A DNA stretch of 64,000 bases from Artocarpus heterophyllus (taxonomy: Eukaryota > Streptophyta > Magnoliopsida > Rosales > Moraceae): assembly GCA_025403435.1 (NCBI GenBank), contig CM046342.1, positions 15,378,519 to 15,442,518 of the forward strand. Direction: 5' to 3'. A program made the position numbers and the translations under genes. Positions 24,556-36,679 of this stretch are shown here, in pieces (position 1 is the stretch's first letter; every line of letters starts with the position of its first letter). The notes under the pieces are model-generated. The model ran no database searches and was not told the origin of the DNA. It was given only the letters and a program-made list of their open reading frames with translations.

Positions 24556-25051
24556 TGAGGGAAAAGCTAGGCTACGGCGCTGTACAGGAAAAGGACTGTG
24601 CACCCTCGTTATTTGTTGTAACAGAAAAGAATGAACAGGGATTAGCACAAGACCCTTTGCGTCCGCTTAAGTTAAATGGGTAAGCAGCCAATTTGTTAAA
24701 TCTCCTATGCCACCAATAATGGATACCACTTTTCAAAAAAAATAAAATAAAATCATAAAACATCTCTCAATGATAGTAAGCTAGCTTATTCGTAGAAGAG
24801 TTCTTACTCCCAACGCACATTTAACAACTTGTAAGCCATGTGCTTATCTTCTAGGACTCGGGACATTGATCCAATTTTTCCACATAGCCTATTGAATACA
24901 TTAAAAGATAGCTGCAATTTTAATGCCTTAAATACTAATGAATGTGTAACTAAGCACCAGTTACATAGATAAAACCTTTTCACCACGCTTGTGTTCTTAT
25001 ATTAACACCAATTAATGATGAGGGTTCTCTGTTTTGGTGCACAGCTAAGCT
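24556..25051. other. Region between the copia LTR and the second MATE gene
   Basis: This AT-rich stretch holds the presumed 3' untranslated region of the second MATE gene. A minus-strand frame at 24572-24763 has no recognisable domain, and I see no clear AATAAA for the gene. Confidence 0.4.
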
Positions 25052-28000
25052 TCAAGAGATTGCAGCAACGGGAACTATGGAATCATAGACTCTCTGTGTT
25101 GCCCAATTTGCCTATACAAAATAAAATTAGTCAGATGAAGAGAATAAATAGAAAGAAAAACAAAGTAGAGAGAGAAATGTTACCTCTTGCTCCCAGTTGG
25201 TTTTTATGGTGATAGTCAGAAGAGATAAAACTTGCACAATGAGCGCGCATATTATCCCCAACCACAGACCCTATTCAGAAACAAGTGATTTACTAAACAT
25301 AATATCTCACAAAATCACATTCTTTGCTTCTCAAAATACAAGCGTGTAATATGAGAAAAGGCACGAGGAGGAAACCTTTCCACCAACGTGCAGGACAAAA
25401 GCCAATGCGAGGGCTGAAGGAATTCCAACTAAATAGTATGATCCGAGATTCACAAATGCTCCAATCTTTTGCCAACCACACCCTCTAGCATTACCTGAAA
25501 CGAATTTTCACTATTTAGTCGCATTAAGCACCTAGGAACGTGTGATGCAGCATGTATTGGCCACAAGTATATTGGTAACCCGTGTTTTGTCTAAAATTAT
25601 AGAAAAATCCAATTTGGCTAAAATCTTTTACACCCACAAGCTAACAACTGTTTCAATTTTTGATGTAAAATGATCAAAATACCCAAAACAATCAAGTCCA
25701 TAATCTATTTGTACGGGTCGCAAGGTCTCTCTTTGTCTACCAATAGAGTGCAACTTATAGCTGTGAGAGTGCAAGGATCACTTAACCTTATTTTTGTTGG
25801 TTAAATGATGGAAATAATATCATTTTTGGTCCCATATAAAAATAGATCCTTTTTTTCTCAAGGGATTTCTTTCTTCTTCTTTTTTTCCTTATTTAGAAAT
25901 GTTGAGAGATACGGGTTTATTGCCTTTTTTGATATTCCTTGATTTGTGTAATGTAATCCGTATAAGAAATATGCACTAAAAGATAGGGATGTGATTAGGA
26001 GAAAGTCAAGGATCATAACATTTAGTTTTTTTTTTTTTCTTTTTTCAGCTAGTTTCTTAGTTTAGTCCCCGCAGGCCCTTGTATATAATCTGACCATAAC
26101 CATGTAATGAAATGAGACTGTGTAATACAAAAATCGTCTCTTCTTCTCAGAATTAATTTCTTACTTGTTTTTCAACAAGAAAGAACTTGACGGCACTCTT
26201 TCATCATGTTTGACTAAGGGGGATAGAGTTTGTAAGGATTCTGAGAAGTTCAGGGGTGTTGACAAAATAATTCTATGGTTATGGTGGTATCTTTTTTAAT
26301 TTAGATAAAATTCAGGGGTGATAATCTAAAAGGTACTATTTACTAATTATTGTAGTCCACTGTTTTCCGTTTGAGCTTGTAAACATTGTTTAGTCCGAAT
26401 CCCATAACAAGGAGTTTATCTCCGTTTTCACTCATTGTGATTGTGAGGCTAAAAGAAAATTTCCAAAAAGATTTGATTTATGAAGAGTGAGAAAGTAGAT
26501 AAACCTGAAAGAACACATTGCAGTCCATCTAGAAAGTTGGATACAGCAAGAATTGGCATCATTATTGCCACATATTTCACCACTTCTATTTCATTGCTGT
26601 AAGCGTAGCCCCAGATGTTGCGTATTAGTACAAGGACTAACCCCACCAACACACCCTCAACAACAGCCATGGCCATGACAACACAAACAGCTAAACGAGC
26701 TGCTTCTGGACGCCCTGCTCCTAATTCATTCGAGACCCGAGTGCTGTTAAACAGAAAGGGGAAAAAAATTGCTAAGTCATGGACTGAAGGATGTAATTCC
26801 ATTGTTTAGCATCAACTTCCATCGAAATCAAACTTCAAGTTAAAATATCGCAGCATGTTTAAATCCCAAAAACTCCTAGCAAAGGTACGTTATGCACACA
26901 TTCTAGACATTGCTTGTAACGTAATTATTAACTTAGTACGAGAAATTTGATAAATTAACTATAAAGAAAGGATATTTTGTATATCATAGCTCACCTCACT
27001 GCACAACTGAGTCCAAAAGGGACCATCCACACGGTCGCAGCTGTATTTAAGCTGGAAACAAATTTGGACTCTGTGAGTACAAATTGAAGATTCATGATCC
27101 TAAAAAGAACGCAGTGACTTCAATTACTGAATTGCGTCACTTCAATATCACAGCTGAGAACTAACCTAATGGAAAGGACAGAGGTTTCTAATTCTGGATT
27201 GGGGAGTAGTCCAGATAAAAGAACCATCATTTCGAAAGACCACATTTCCAAGCTGATCAATATCATTTGAAAAAAGTGTTAGGAAGGTCGAGCATAAAAC
27301 GAATGCCTTAAAACACAAATTTTCCGAGAAATTTTCTGTTTCTTTCACACTGTTACACGGCAAGACACAGAAAATGCAATTTACCAGACCATTACAGCTG
27401 AAGGAATGGCAAGTCTTAGAAAAGTGAGAATGTTTTGGAAGGCCTCCCGGGAGAATCCAGTCCATGTTTTTGCACATGAAGAAGAGAACTTCACATAAAC
27501 AGCTAACAATAGAACATTCATCCAATATGATATGGAGTTCGCCAAGGCAGCACCTTTGCTTCCAAGTCCAGACTTGAATACCAGAACCCAACAAAAAAGT
27601 AAATGAAGCAAAGTTGCAATTCCAGAGCAAATTACCATTGGGAAGACAATGTTTTGTGTTTGTAAGAACTTGACAAGGCATTGAAGAAGCCCATAGGCAA
27701 AAAGGCTTGGGATCATGACACGAGCATATCGACCAGCTTCTGCGGCTATGTGAGCATCTTGACCAACAGCAATTAGAATGGGTTCCGTGTTTGCCCAAAT
27801 AACAGCAAGAGGTATGCTGACAATTAGAAGAACAAACATGGCTCGCTGCATATGTATGCCCATCATATGGTACTGCTTTGCCCCATAAGACTGCCCAGAT
27901 AAGGTCTCCAACGCACTGGCCATTCCCATCTGCTTAGACAAGCAAAAAATAAAATTTGAAAAAAAAAATGAAAATCACTTGGAGTTAACAAACAAATTAG

Positions 28001-28481
28001 GAAATTCTCTTATTAAATCAGTGGCTACTATATCAAACACAGAGAACTAATTCCAAGTCGGACCCTTTTCTATATGATTAAACTATCCTTCTTGAACATA
28101 TGACTAGAAAAGTAGAGTCTTTAATATAGATGAACGGAAGCTTCATTTTTGAAGATCAATATCTATGACGAAGGGATCCCAACTTACCAACAAGCTGAAA
28201 CCGGTGACTGATGCAAAGGAAGTGGCCATGGAGGCACCAGAGAGAGACAATTCACCAAGATGACCAACAAACATTATCGATATCATCTGCAAGCAATACT
28301 GCAACAGACTCACTGATATCATAGGTCCTGCTAGCCATAACTGCTTCTTTACTTCTTCAAGAATTTTTTTTTCCTTAATACCCTTTTCATGAACTCTGTC
28401 CCTTCCTTTGTTGAGCCCATTTTCTTCACAAATTTGAATCAATGGAGTTCTTAACGTTGATTGATGATCCTCCGTTTCCAT
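25052..28481 (-). CDS. MATE efflux transporter (DETOXIFICATION family), 8 exons
   Basis: The predicted product is a 495-residue H+-coupled MATE antiporter, closely similar to the product of 16893-19559. Exons on the minus strand: 28481-28188, 27929-27385, 27252-27166, 27051-26995, 26743-26505, 25494-25376, 25270-25184 and 25111-25052. All introns are GT-AG and no stop interrupts the frame. Exons 2-8 have exactly the lengths and phases of the first gene, and exon 1 is one codon longer. The motifs [21 protein letters not shown] (residues 110-116), [11 protein letters not shown] (330-340) and ARGCGWQK are present. One odd change is a cysteine in [11 protein letters not shown] where the sister protein has glycine. 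Intron 5 is 1010 bp against 128 bp in the paralogue. The gene looks functional, and its substrate is unknown. Confidence 0.95.
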
Positions 28482-28661
28482 TTTATTCTTCAGACGTAGA
28501 GGGAAGCAGCGGAAAGAGTAGAGGATATCTTCGTTTGAAATGTATATGTCGGCGTGCGTCTGCAGGTTGAAGCCAAAAGTTGTGGAAGGTCTAATTTGTT
28601 GACGTTGTGAGTTTGTGGATATTGCTTAGAATTAAGTGAGACACAAACGTCGAAAACATGG

Positions 28662-28668
28662 TTTTATA
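28662..28668 (-). promoter_or_regulatory. Candidate TATA box of the second MATE gene
   Basis: On the minus strand TATAAAA lies ~180 bp before the start codon, giving a 5' leader of about 150 bases if it is used. Confidence 0.5.
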
Positions 28669-28815
28669 CTAGGATCGGTGGAAATATGGTTTTATAAAAA
28701 TTTTGTGAAAAATATTAATATAAGTGAAAATTAAAAACTACGTGTTCACTGTAAGACGATGAGACAAGAAAAGGGCCTTCATCGGACCCCATGAGTTTCG
28801 CGTGGCCTAAAATTA

Positions 28816-28933
28816 AGGCTTGTTTTATAGTCTGAATCACAATTTAAATTATTTTACTATAATATTTTTTTTATAAAAATTTAAATCTTCATTCAAATAT
28901 TTTATTCAAATATTCGAACTAAATGGGCTCTTA
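28816..28933. mobile_element. Small AT-rich MITE-like element, copy 1
   Basis: The segment has degenerate inverted ends (AGGCTTGTTTTATAG-like at the left, CTAAATGGGCTC at the right) and a core (TTTAAATTATTTTA, TATAAAAATTTAAAT) shared with 31030-31320. It has no coding capacity. Family assignment is uncertain. Confidence 0.4.
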
Positions 28934-29370
28934 ATCTACTAAGATTGGTGGAAATATGGTTTTATAAAAATTTTAGGAATAATTAATATAGGTGAAAATT
29001 TTAATAAAATAATAAAAATTATAAAAAAATTATATTTAATTTGGATTTGTTTGGTTTTTTTTGTTTTTTAAATAGAAAAATAAATATTTTTCTCTTGTTT
29101 TTATTTTTTCTTTTGTAAAAAAAAAAAATATGTTTAATAATTCCTATTTGTTTTCTATTTAAAAAATAAAAAACAAAAGAGCCTTTCTCTCTTCTTCAAA
29201 ATTGTCAATAAAAAAAATCTCCCCTCCTCCTTCCTCGGCCTCCTCAAGCTCATCCCATGGCATCGTTCCGATCTCGACTTCAAGATGTAGGACACCGATG
29301 GTGGTTCGTGATCATCACCAATGCCTCTAACAGATCTCGTCGCAAATGGCATTACAAAAATGCACACTTC

Positions 29371-30431
29371 TTAGTGTTCAAGTTGAGTACCTTGTTTACA
29401 AATAATAAACCTGAGGAATCTGAGTTTGTTTGCAGCCAACTCACACTTCTTAATGTTCACATAGAGCTTATTGTCACGTCCCAAAAGAGCTCTTGTTGAG
29501 AGGTGGGCAGCCCAGGATTTAAGTACTGCTTTTCGGTCCTTTACCTAGCCGATGTGGGACTTTTTTTTTGGATGTTACACCCTCCTCCACCCAATCACGT
29601 GACGCCCCCGTCACGGATCGGCTCCCCTGAGGGTCCCACTGGACCATGGAGAATCCACACAACAGGCAGGCAGTACCCCGCTCTGATACCAACTGTCACG
29701 AGCTTACTTTCTTCAAACTACTCGTGCGGCCTTAGCAATGCCTCGATGCTAAGTCAGCCTAACTCACTCACGCTCTTGCCTAGAACACAAGGGAACAAGA
29801 GAGAACAAGGAGAACTTTGGAAAGGCTTTTCTTGGATTTCCTTGGATGATTTACAAATGAAGGGGATGGTCCTATTTATAGCCATCCTCCCAACTAATGG
29901 ACGGTCTAGATTACATTGATCTTTACAACGATCTAACGGCTACTATTTACTATCTAGAATGTTCTAGCATAGTGTGGAAGATATTTACAAATAAAATATT
30001 CTAGAGAGTTCTAGAGCAGTCTTGAGTCTTCCAGGATCTGCTAGATTCATCAGGATGATTCTGGACTGTGCTGGAACCTCCTGGAATGCTGCAGAACATT
30101 GTAGAACAGTCTGGACCCTTCTAGAATCTCACTTGGGCTATGCTCTCCCCCAAAAACGCCCAAGACAAGTGTGTGGCCTCCTTGTGGCTTGGTGGGGCGT
30201 GACATTATGCTCACGTAAGACATCACGGACAACCTTCAAATGCTCCATATGAGAATCAAAATCCTGACTAAAAATAAGAATATCATCAAGATAGGCTATA
30301 CCACCATTTTTCCAATGAAAGTCTTTAAAACTTGGTTCATGAGCCTTGTGAAGGTGAGTCATCACAAACCACTTGTAGAGACCCTCATGCATCTTACACG
30401 CCGGGCCAAATCCAAATTTGGTAATAGCCAC
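29371..30431 (-). pseudogene. Ty3/gypsy RT fragment split by an insertion
   Basis: On the minus strand, 30431-30205 encodes a reverse transcriptase piece: FGFGPACKMHEGLYKWFVM, then the catalytic AYLDDILIFSQDFDSHMEHL and a helix ending LREH. The reading frame continues at 29469-29371 as KLYVNIKKCELAANKLRF. Joined, it has the normal order of gypsy RT palm and thumb; the break is filled by the element at 29472-30204. Sequence between FVM and AYLDD is diverged or shortened. Neither LTR of this older element is identifiable. Confidence 0.85.
29472..30204 (-). mobile_element. 733-bp composite LTR element inserted in the RT fragment
   Basis: The insert is flanked by TTAT on both sides (29468-29471 and 30205-30208), and removing it restores the RT frame. 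On the minus strand it comprises a 511-bp LTR-like part (30204-29694, TGTCACGCCCC to CTCGTGACA, with a GCTATAAATAG promoter box), a perfect iMet primer site TGGTATCAGAGC (29691-29680), ~100 bp of internal sequence, a purine-rich tract (~29593-29580), and a final 108-bp part (29579-29472, TGTAACATCC to GGGACGTGACA). The last part does not match the 511-bp LTR, so this is either a TRIM-like element with a replaced 3' end or a fusion of two. Confidence 0.75.
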
Positions 30432-31020
30432 TTTTGACTCAATTTCATTAATATTTATGGAATTATTGTTGGAAGAGTGAAAATAAGGTAAGTTAAATAA
30501 TTTAAAAGTATAATTTGTTATGTTTTAAAATTTATTGCCTAAAATATAATAAATTGTATAGTTTAAGAGTCACATGAATTTAACTCTAATAAATTAAAAA
30601 AAAAAAAAGAAGCAACATTCTGAAAAGTCACGTATCAACATGATTGAATCCTGACTTAAAATGTGACTTTTTCAAATACCCTACAGGGAATGACAAGTTT
30701 AGAGTTGGGATACAAGTCAATGCTCTTTCTTTTTACTCTCCCCTTAATTAAATTATCAAGAGCAAGTCATGCATCTACTAAACACTAATTAAAGCTTGCT
30801 TCAATTAGTAGAAGTTTCAACTCAAAAATATATTATTATTTGTGGGGTACAAGTCATGCTACAACCAAGCAAGTACAGTACAGGGAAGAAGAGGACAATT
30901 GTTTGGGTAAAATGAGTTGAATAGACAAGACACTGACTAAGAGCCAGCAATGATACATCATGATGTCATTGTCACGCCGCCTGTATCATTGATAGCAACA
31001 GCCCGCCTAGAAAAATAGGA
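30432..31020. other. AT-rich intergenic DNA
   Basis: I see no gene, repeat or defined element here apart from an A-rich run at ~30596-30609. Confidence 0.4.
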
Positions 31021-31024
31021 GTTT

Positions 31025-31325
31025 TATGGCTATCTTATTTCGATACTTAAAATACGATTTAAATTATTTTATTATAAGTATTTTTTTATAAAAATTTAAA
31101 TTTTTATTTAAATATTTTATTTAAGGAGGTTTTGGTAATGGTGAATAACTCAATTTTCATCATAATTTTAGTTATAAACAGCGTAAAACTCTCATATGTT
31201 ACAGTAACAATAAAAAAATATGTTACAATATAAAACTCTCATATGTAACAATAAAAGTAGTTCTCATCACTAATTTTCATCACCTTTTTAAACACCTTAT
31301 AAATACTTTAATTAAACAAGCCCTA
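31025..31325. mobile_element. MITE-like element copy 2 with a nested Tourist-like MITE
   Basis: The outer element shares its core (31040-31120) and its right end (TTAATTAAACAAGCCC) with the copy at 28816-28933. It is interrupted by a ~173-bp insert (about 31124-31296) with imperfect inverted ends (GGAGGTTTTGGTAATGG at the left; a right end whose complement reads GGTGTTTAAAAAGGTG) and TTA on both sides, as in PIF/Harbinger Tourist-like MITEs. Confidence 0.45.
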
Positions 31326-33460
31326 CATATATTGTCCGGTTCTCTAGATAGATGGGACCACCTGGTGAGGCCTACAGTTACTTACGAAAGAACCAGGCTA
31401 AAAAAAGGTTTTTCAGAAAAATAAGGTCCGCATGTTTTGTTGTAGGTTGGTTTATTGGATTCGGAGGATGGATACATAATAGTCTGGATGTAGGATCAAA
31501 TGAACATGAATTTGAGTTCATTTTTTAAAGTTACTTTTCTCTTTTAACTTCTTTTAATTTGGATCAATATTTTATAATAAAAATTATTTTTTTATATTTA
31601 AAAAATTATTATAATTTTTTGTTTAATATTTGATTAAAATAATTTTTTTATTATATTTTTAATAAAATAAATAAATTAAAATCTATATTGTATATTTTTA
31701 ATATAATAAATATTAAAAATTTTATTTATTTAAATATAAATTTTAATTTTATTTACTATTCAGATTAGTATTTTAAATATAAATCAAAACGTTAATTTAA
31801 ATAACCATTTAAATCATATAATTTATATCAAAATAATATAAATTAATATAATTTAAATTTATTTATCAAACAAACCCAAGAAATCAAAATCCTTTTTTTT
31901 ATATATTTATACTTTCTCGAGCATGCATATCTGGAAATGCACAAATATTTTTGGAAAAGAATCTACTGTGCATCCTGGCGCACCACTCGCAGTGCACGTT
32001 TGACAGCCGTTTAAAATGAACCGAACGGTAAAATATGTAGGAGATGCACATATTCACCTGCGTGCATGCTTATAGTATATCGAACGTTCAAATGTATTTT
32101 TTTATATATAACAAAAAATGCTATCTACTTTTAAATGAAAACGGTGGAGGAGAAAGAACGGAAGAAGAACCAGAAAATTTCTTCCAAGAGTTTTTTTTTT
32201 AACCAAATGGAAGAATTTCAACATCAAATTTTGGGAAAAGTTTTGGTGGAGATATAAAAACCTTCCAGCGATGGAAAAGGAATTGTCAACCGTTGGATTA
32301 TTTTTTGATAGCTTGTAATGATGGAGTCTATCGATACATTCTTAACTTAAAATGCACATGATTTACAAAAAAAAAAAAAAAAAATCTGGAACTTTCTTCT
32401 CCATCTTGCTTGAAGATTGACAAAAAAAAAAAAAAAGGTCTGATTGAAACCAAACGGCGATAAACTTACCCACTGGCTCAGGCGACCGTCATTGTCGTCG
32501 TCCTTACACTATCATGAAGGTTTGAGATTTTGATTTGGGACTTCTTTTGTTATTTTAGTTTATAATTATTTGAGAATTTGATTTAGGATTATTCTTTTTT
32601 CTTTTTGTGTTGTCAAATTGAGGAAAGGAGAGAATCGCACGCACAACAAGAAAGCAACACTGGTCATCGGAGTTTCTTTATATCCTTCATTCCCCCACCG
32701 CAAATGCCATTGTGACCTCCGTCATTCTCTCTCTCTCTCTCCTTCTCTTTCTCTCTCTAGGGTTTGGCGGATCTCGTTCCATTTCTTCCCGAATTATCAG
32801 CCTCTCTTTATCTCCCTCTGATTTCATTTTTGTTTGAATTTTTTGATCAAAAACAAAAAATCTTTACCATCTGCGATTCGTTCCTTTGTTGTTTGTAGTC
32901 TCGGAGCTCGGAGCAGTTTCAGTTTCAGCGTAAAGATATTGGTTTTAAAGCTCTTGATTATGATGAATTTTTCTTTTTTCTGATTTTTTTGTTTTTGTTT
33001 TTTTTTTCTTTTTGAATTTGGAATGGAAAATGAAGGAAAACGTCGCAATATATTTGGATTTGAAATCTTTAATCCAGATTCTTAAATTGTGACAAAAACC
33101 ATTTGATACCTAAACTTGAAATTTCCAAACTTTTTCCCCTTTTCCCAAAGCACCAAACCAAAAAAAATTTCGTCGACCACCTTGATCTCGCAAGGACAAG
33201 GGGACCCTATGTCGATGGTAATGGGGGTCAGGAGGGTCGAGACTTGAGTGATCAGGTGGCTCGATGAGAGATGCGACAAAGTTCGCCAAGAATACCGGAG
33301 GTGACGAACGAGTCATCGGAGCTGGGGGGGAGTACGGTTTTTTTCCTTTCTACATAAACAGATCTATTTTATGAAATAATTTTGTACACAAATCATACGT
33401 GGGAGGGTTGTGGACCATCTTTTTCTACCATTAATCTAAAACTATAAAACTATAAAGATT
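31326..33460. other. AT-rich intergenic DNA with a leader-like pyrimidine tract
   Basis: No coding sequence is convincing. A CT-rich tract at ~32727-32760, followed by AGGGTTTGGCGG, looks like the 5' leader of a plant gene, but no conserved protein follows, so it may be a promoter fragment. The frames at 32618-32821 and 33082-33316 have no recognisable domain. Confidence 0.4.
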
Positions 33461-33470
33461 TTTTTTAATA

Positions 33471-33535
33471 CATTATATTATATTATATTATATTATATTA
33501 TATTATATTTTTTTATATATAATATAATATAATAT
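33471..33535. repeat. TATTA-type pentanucleotide microsatellite
   Basis: A run of ATATT units is followed by a poly-T and then by its own inverse (ATAATATAATATAAT), so the whole could fold back on itself. Confidence 0.85.
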
Positions 33536-34070
33536 GTTAAATATACCCAAGGAATTTTCTCAGAATTTTGTCGTTTTCAAAGCTCCCCTTCAAAATTTTT
33601 CCAAGCTTGAAGTTTATACTTCTAACAATGCACCCAAAAAAATGATTGGTTTGCTTTTCAAGATCAATATCAACTTCTTCAAACTTGTCGTTTCCCACCA
33701 ATCAAACGAAACAAAAAGAAGAAAAAAGAAGAAGAACATCTCAGGCTTTGAGCCGCAACATAACCCACATTCAATAGACCAAAACCCATAAAAAATGAGC
33801 GTTTAATTTGTTTTTTCTTTTTTGTCAATTGATTTTAAAATAAAAAGGGTAAAAATTAGAAAGTGAGAGAGTTTGTCATGTTCTTTTATTAGAATTTTAA
33901 TTCCGATATTTTTCTGTAAAAATGGTTGAGGATGGTGCGATTGTAGATTCAAAGTCCGTCATCTTTCAGATGCTCTGCATAGATTTTAATTAGGGAAGAA
34001 TTAGGCGTTCTACTTTATTATTCCAATTGGTAAAGAAGATTGTACTGGATCGAGGAATTGCAAGCTTTAG

Positions 34071-34782
34071 GATCCGTTTGGTAAATAGATTTGAATTAGT
34101 GATTTGATTTGAGTTAGTGTGATTTGAATTAGGATTTGAGTTAGTGATTTAAATTATTATCCGAATTGACGTTTGAATTTGCATTTAAGTTTTAATTTGA
34201 ATATAAAATAAAATTAAAATTTTTATTTGAAAAGATAATAAAAATAGTTTTTAATTTATCAACAAATCTAATAAAATATTAATGTTAATGATCTTAAAAA
34301 ATATATAATATAGATCTTAATTTGTTCCTCTCTTTACTAAGAACATAATGAAAAAAGAATCATCTCAATTGAAAAACAAATGAAGAAGTTATGCTTTTTT
34401 TCCTTAAATAAAAGAGAGTGAATTTTAGTTTTTACCATAACAGAGATATCTAATTATCAAAAGTTTAAAGGAGTCATAACTCTGAAAATTTAGATTCTTG
34501 ATGAAGAAGTTATCAAAAGAATCATCTCAATTGAATAACAAATGAAGAAGTTATGCTTTTTTTCCTTAAATAGAAGAGAGTGAATTTTAGTTTTTACCAT
34601 AACAGAGATATCTAATTATCAAAAGTTTAAAGGAGTCAGAACTCTGAAAATTTAGATTATTGATACTTAAATGATTCAAATTTTAGAGAAAATAAACATG
34701 CATATAAATAATTTTTAATACTCAAATATAAATTTAAATCTAAAAAATTCAAAAAATTCTCAAAATAAACAGATCCCTAGTG
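34071..34782. mobile_element. Possible MITE with an internal 162-bp tandem duplication
   Basis: The left edge reads AGGATCCGTTTGGTAAAT and the complement of the right edge AGGGATCTGTTTATTTTG, which could be degenerate terminal inverted repeats. Inside, two copies of a 162-bp unit (34352-34513 and 34514-~34674) differ at only a few bases, so the duplication is young. There is no coding capacity. Confidence 0.35.
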
Positions 34783-34930
34783 TGCAATTTTGAATCTGAG
34801 TATTTTGCTCTAAGTTACTTCAAAGTCCCCAAAAAACAACTTCTAAATCAAGGGCACAAAGTTTATATTCAATATTTAAGTAAAAGTAAAAGATCCAAGA
34901 AGAGATTTAAACACATCCAAGAAGAGATCC

Positions 34931-35280
34931 AAGAGAGCGGTTACCAAAAAAAAGAGAGGGGTTACCAATTTAAATCTAAAATTTAAATCTTCATTCAAGA
35001 GGTTTCCAGGTCCTCGTCAAATCTAAAAGAGAGTGTAAGGAAGGATATGATCATCGCCATCAGACTAAAATACCCAATTTTTTTACCTACAAAACTTTTA
35101 AGATAGGTCCATTTAAAAAAAGAGAGCGGTTACCAAAAAAAACAGAGGGGTTACACGTTGGTGATGCCCAAAACACTTTTAACATCACTGTAACTTTACT
35201 GCACAATTTACACTTCAGCACCCCTTCACTAACATCACTGTAACTTTACTGCACAATTTACACTTCAGCACCCCTTTACT
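34931..35280 (+). repeat. Short direct repeats (50-bp tandem, 35-bp dispersed)
   Basis: A 50-bp unit beginning AACATCACTGTAACTTTACT is repeated twice in tandem (35181-35230 and 35231-35280). A ~35-bp motif (AGAGAGCGGTTACCAAAAAA) occurs at ~34931 and again at ~35122. Confidence 0.8.
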
Positions 35281-36660
35281 TCTCATCCTTCCAATTAGAC
35301 CCTAAGGGTCTTGTGCCAAACGCGCATACTAGAGTATGGGTTCACCATTTTTTTTAGGTTAACAACATATACTTTCTAGCCTCAATTATTTTTCATTTCA
35401 TCATTTTATTTTTTAAAATTACAAAAGTATTGTTTGAATTTGAAAAACTTATGTATATTACATAATCGTACTTTCTAACCTTAGGTCATTTTCAATTTAT
35501 ATCTTTTTTTCAAAAGTTTTGAAATGTTTTTGGTTTGTATTTGAGATATTAACTTGAGGTGTTTGAGATTTTTCACTCAGTATAAACCTGACTTTACAAC
35601 TAAATTACCTAATTTGTTAACTTTTTCTAGAACGCCTATTAATTTTTATTCCTTTGTTAGTTTGGCCTGTCACATTGCCCCTAAAATTTATAGATTTAAA
35701 AACATAAAAGCCATAAAACAATGGATTAAAGTAAAAAAAAAAAAAATCTATTGACTTTTGTTTTTTAAATTTTTTAAAGGTTTTTCTTAAATTTTTTTAG
35801 AAATAATTTTTTTTTGTCCAAAAATTTATATAGTGAAATTAAAACAAGTTTTTCAATTTTAAAAGACAGCTTTGTAGTTGCCAAAGAATAAATTTAGCAA
35901 TAGTAAAAAGGAAAACATATCCTACTGTAGTGGAGCATCCTAATTGGTAGTAGGGACGGTGCTTGTTTTTTAAGGTTAGATTAATCACAATTAATTTATA
36001 AAGAAATGATATGCAAAATTGACCCCAAAAAACAATTGTTCCTACAGATTTTTCATTATGCTGCTAATAATAAATTAGCATACAATTTTATGACGGAATT
36101 TGCATATTAAAACATAGTAGGTCATAAAGTGCCAACTAAAGTTGGTTCATCGTTTGATAGTTTGCAGGACATATATGGGTCGTTGTTGCAATCAAGTGAA
36201 TCCTTGCTATTTGTTAATAAAAAAAAAAAAAAAAAACTAGAAATTTGTTTTATCGTCACATGAATTATTGATTATTCTGGAATCTGTTATGAGACGATAC
36301 ACATTGTTAGGTTTTATATTTGGGGAATTTAAAATAATTTATAGTTGGTGTTTATGATAAATAGGCATGCAGGAGGGAATTTGCCTATGAAAAAGACCTT
36401 TACCTACAAGTTGGTCTTGATTGGACGAGCAGAATCTGGCTTGGATATGTTTTATTGTCCTTGACCAGATCTCGCTCAAAAGCGATGTTCTATTGCATAG
36501 TGGAGGATTATTTTCTTCTATGGAGTCAGGTTTAAATTTCTTGGCAATGCTAACCGAGAAACTTACAAGAATGCCTCTCTAAAAAAAGTTTTACAAGATT
36601 GCTCCCTTAAAAAGGTTTTTGTCAAAGCTATCCTTTTAATAAAAAAAGTTGATTTATTAA
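35281..36660. other. AT-rich intergenic DNA
   Basis: No gene, defined element or ordered repeat is visible. The only frame of note (35554-35754) has no recognisable domain. Confidence 0.4.
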
Positions 36661-36679
36661 AAGATCAAGTTATCATTCC

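Noticed and set aside
29503..29919. A 138-codon plus-strand frame
   Set aside because: It spans the inside of the 733-bp LTR element in antisense and includes the complement of the primer site; it is a chance frame.
32618..32821. CT-rich leader followed by a short frame as a host gene
   Set aside because: No conserved protein or splice-supported continuation was found on either strand; at most it is a promoter or leader fragment.
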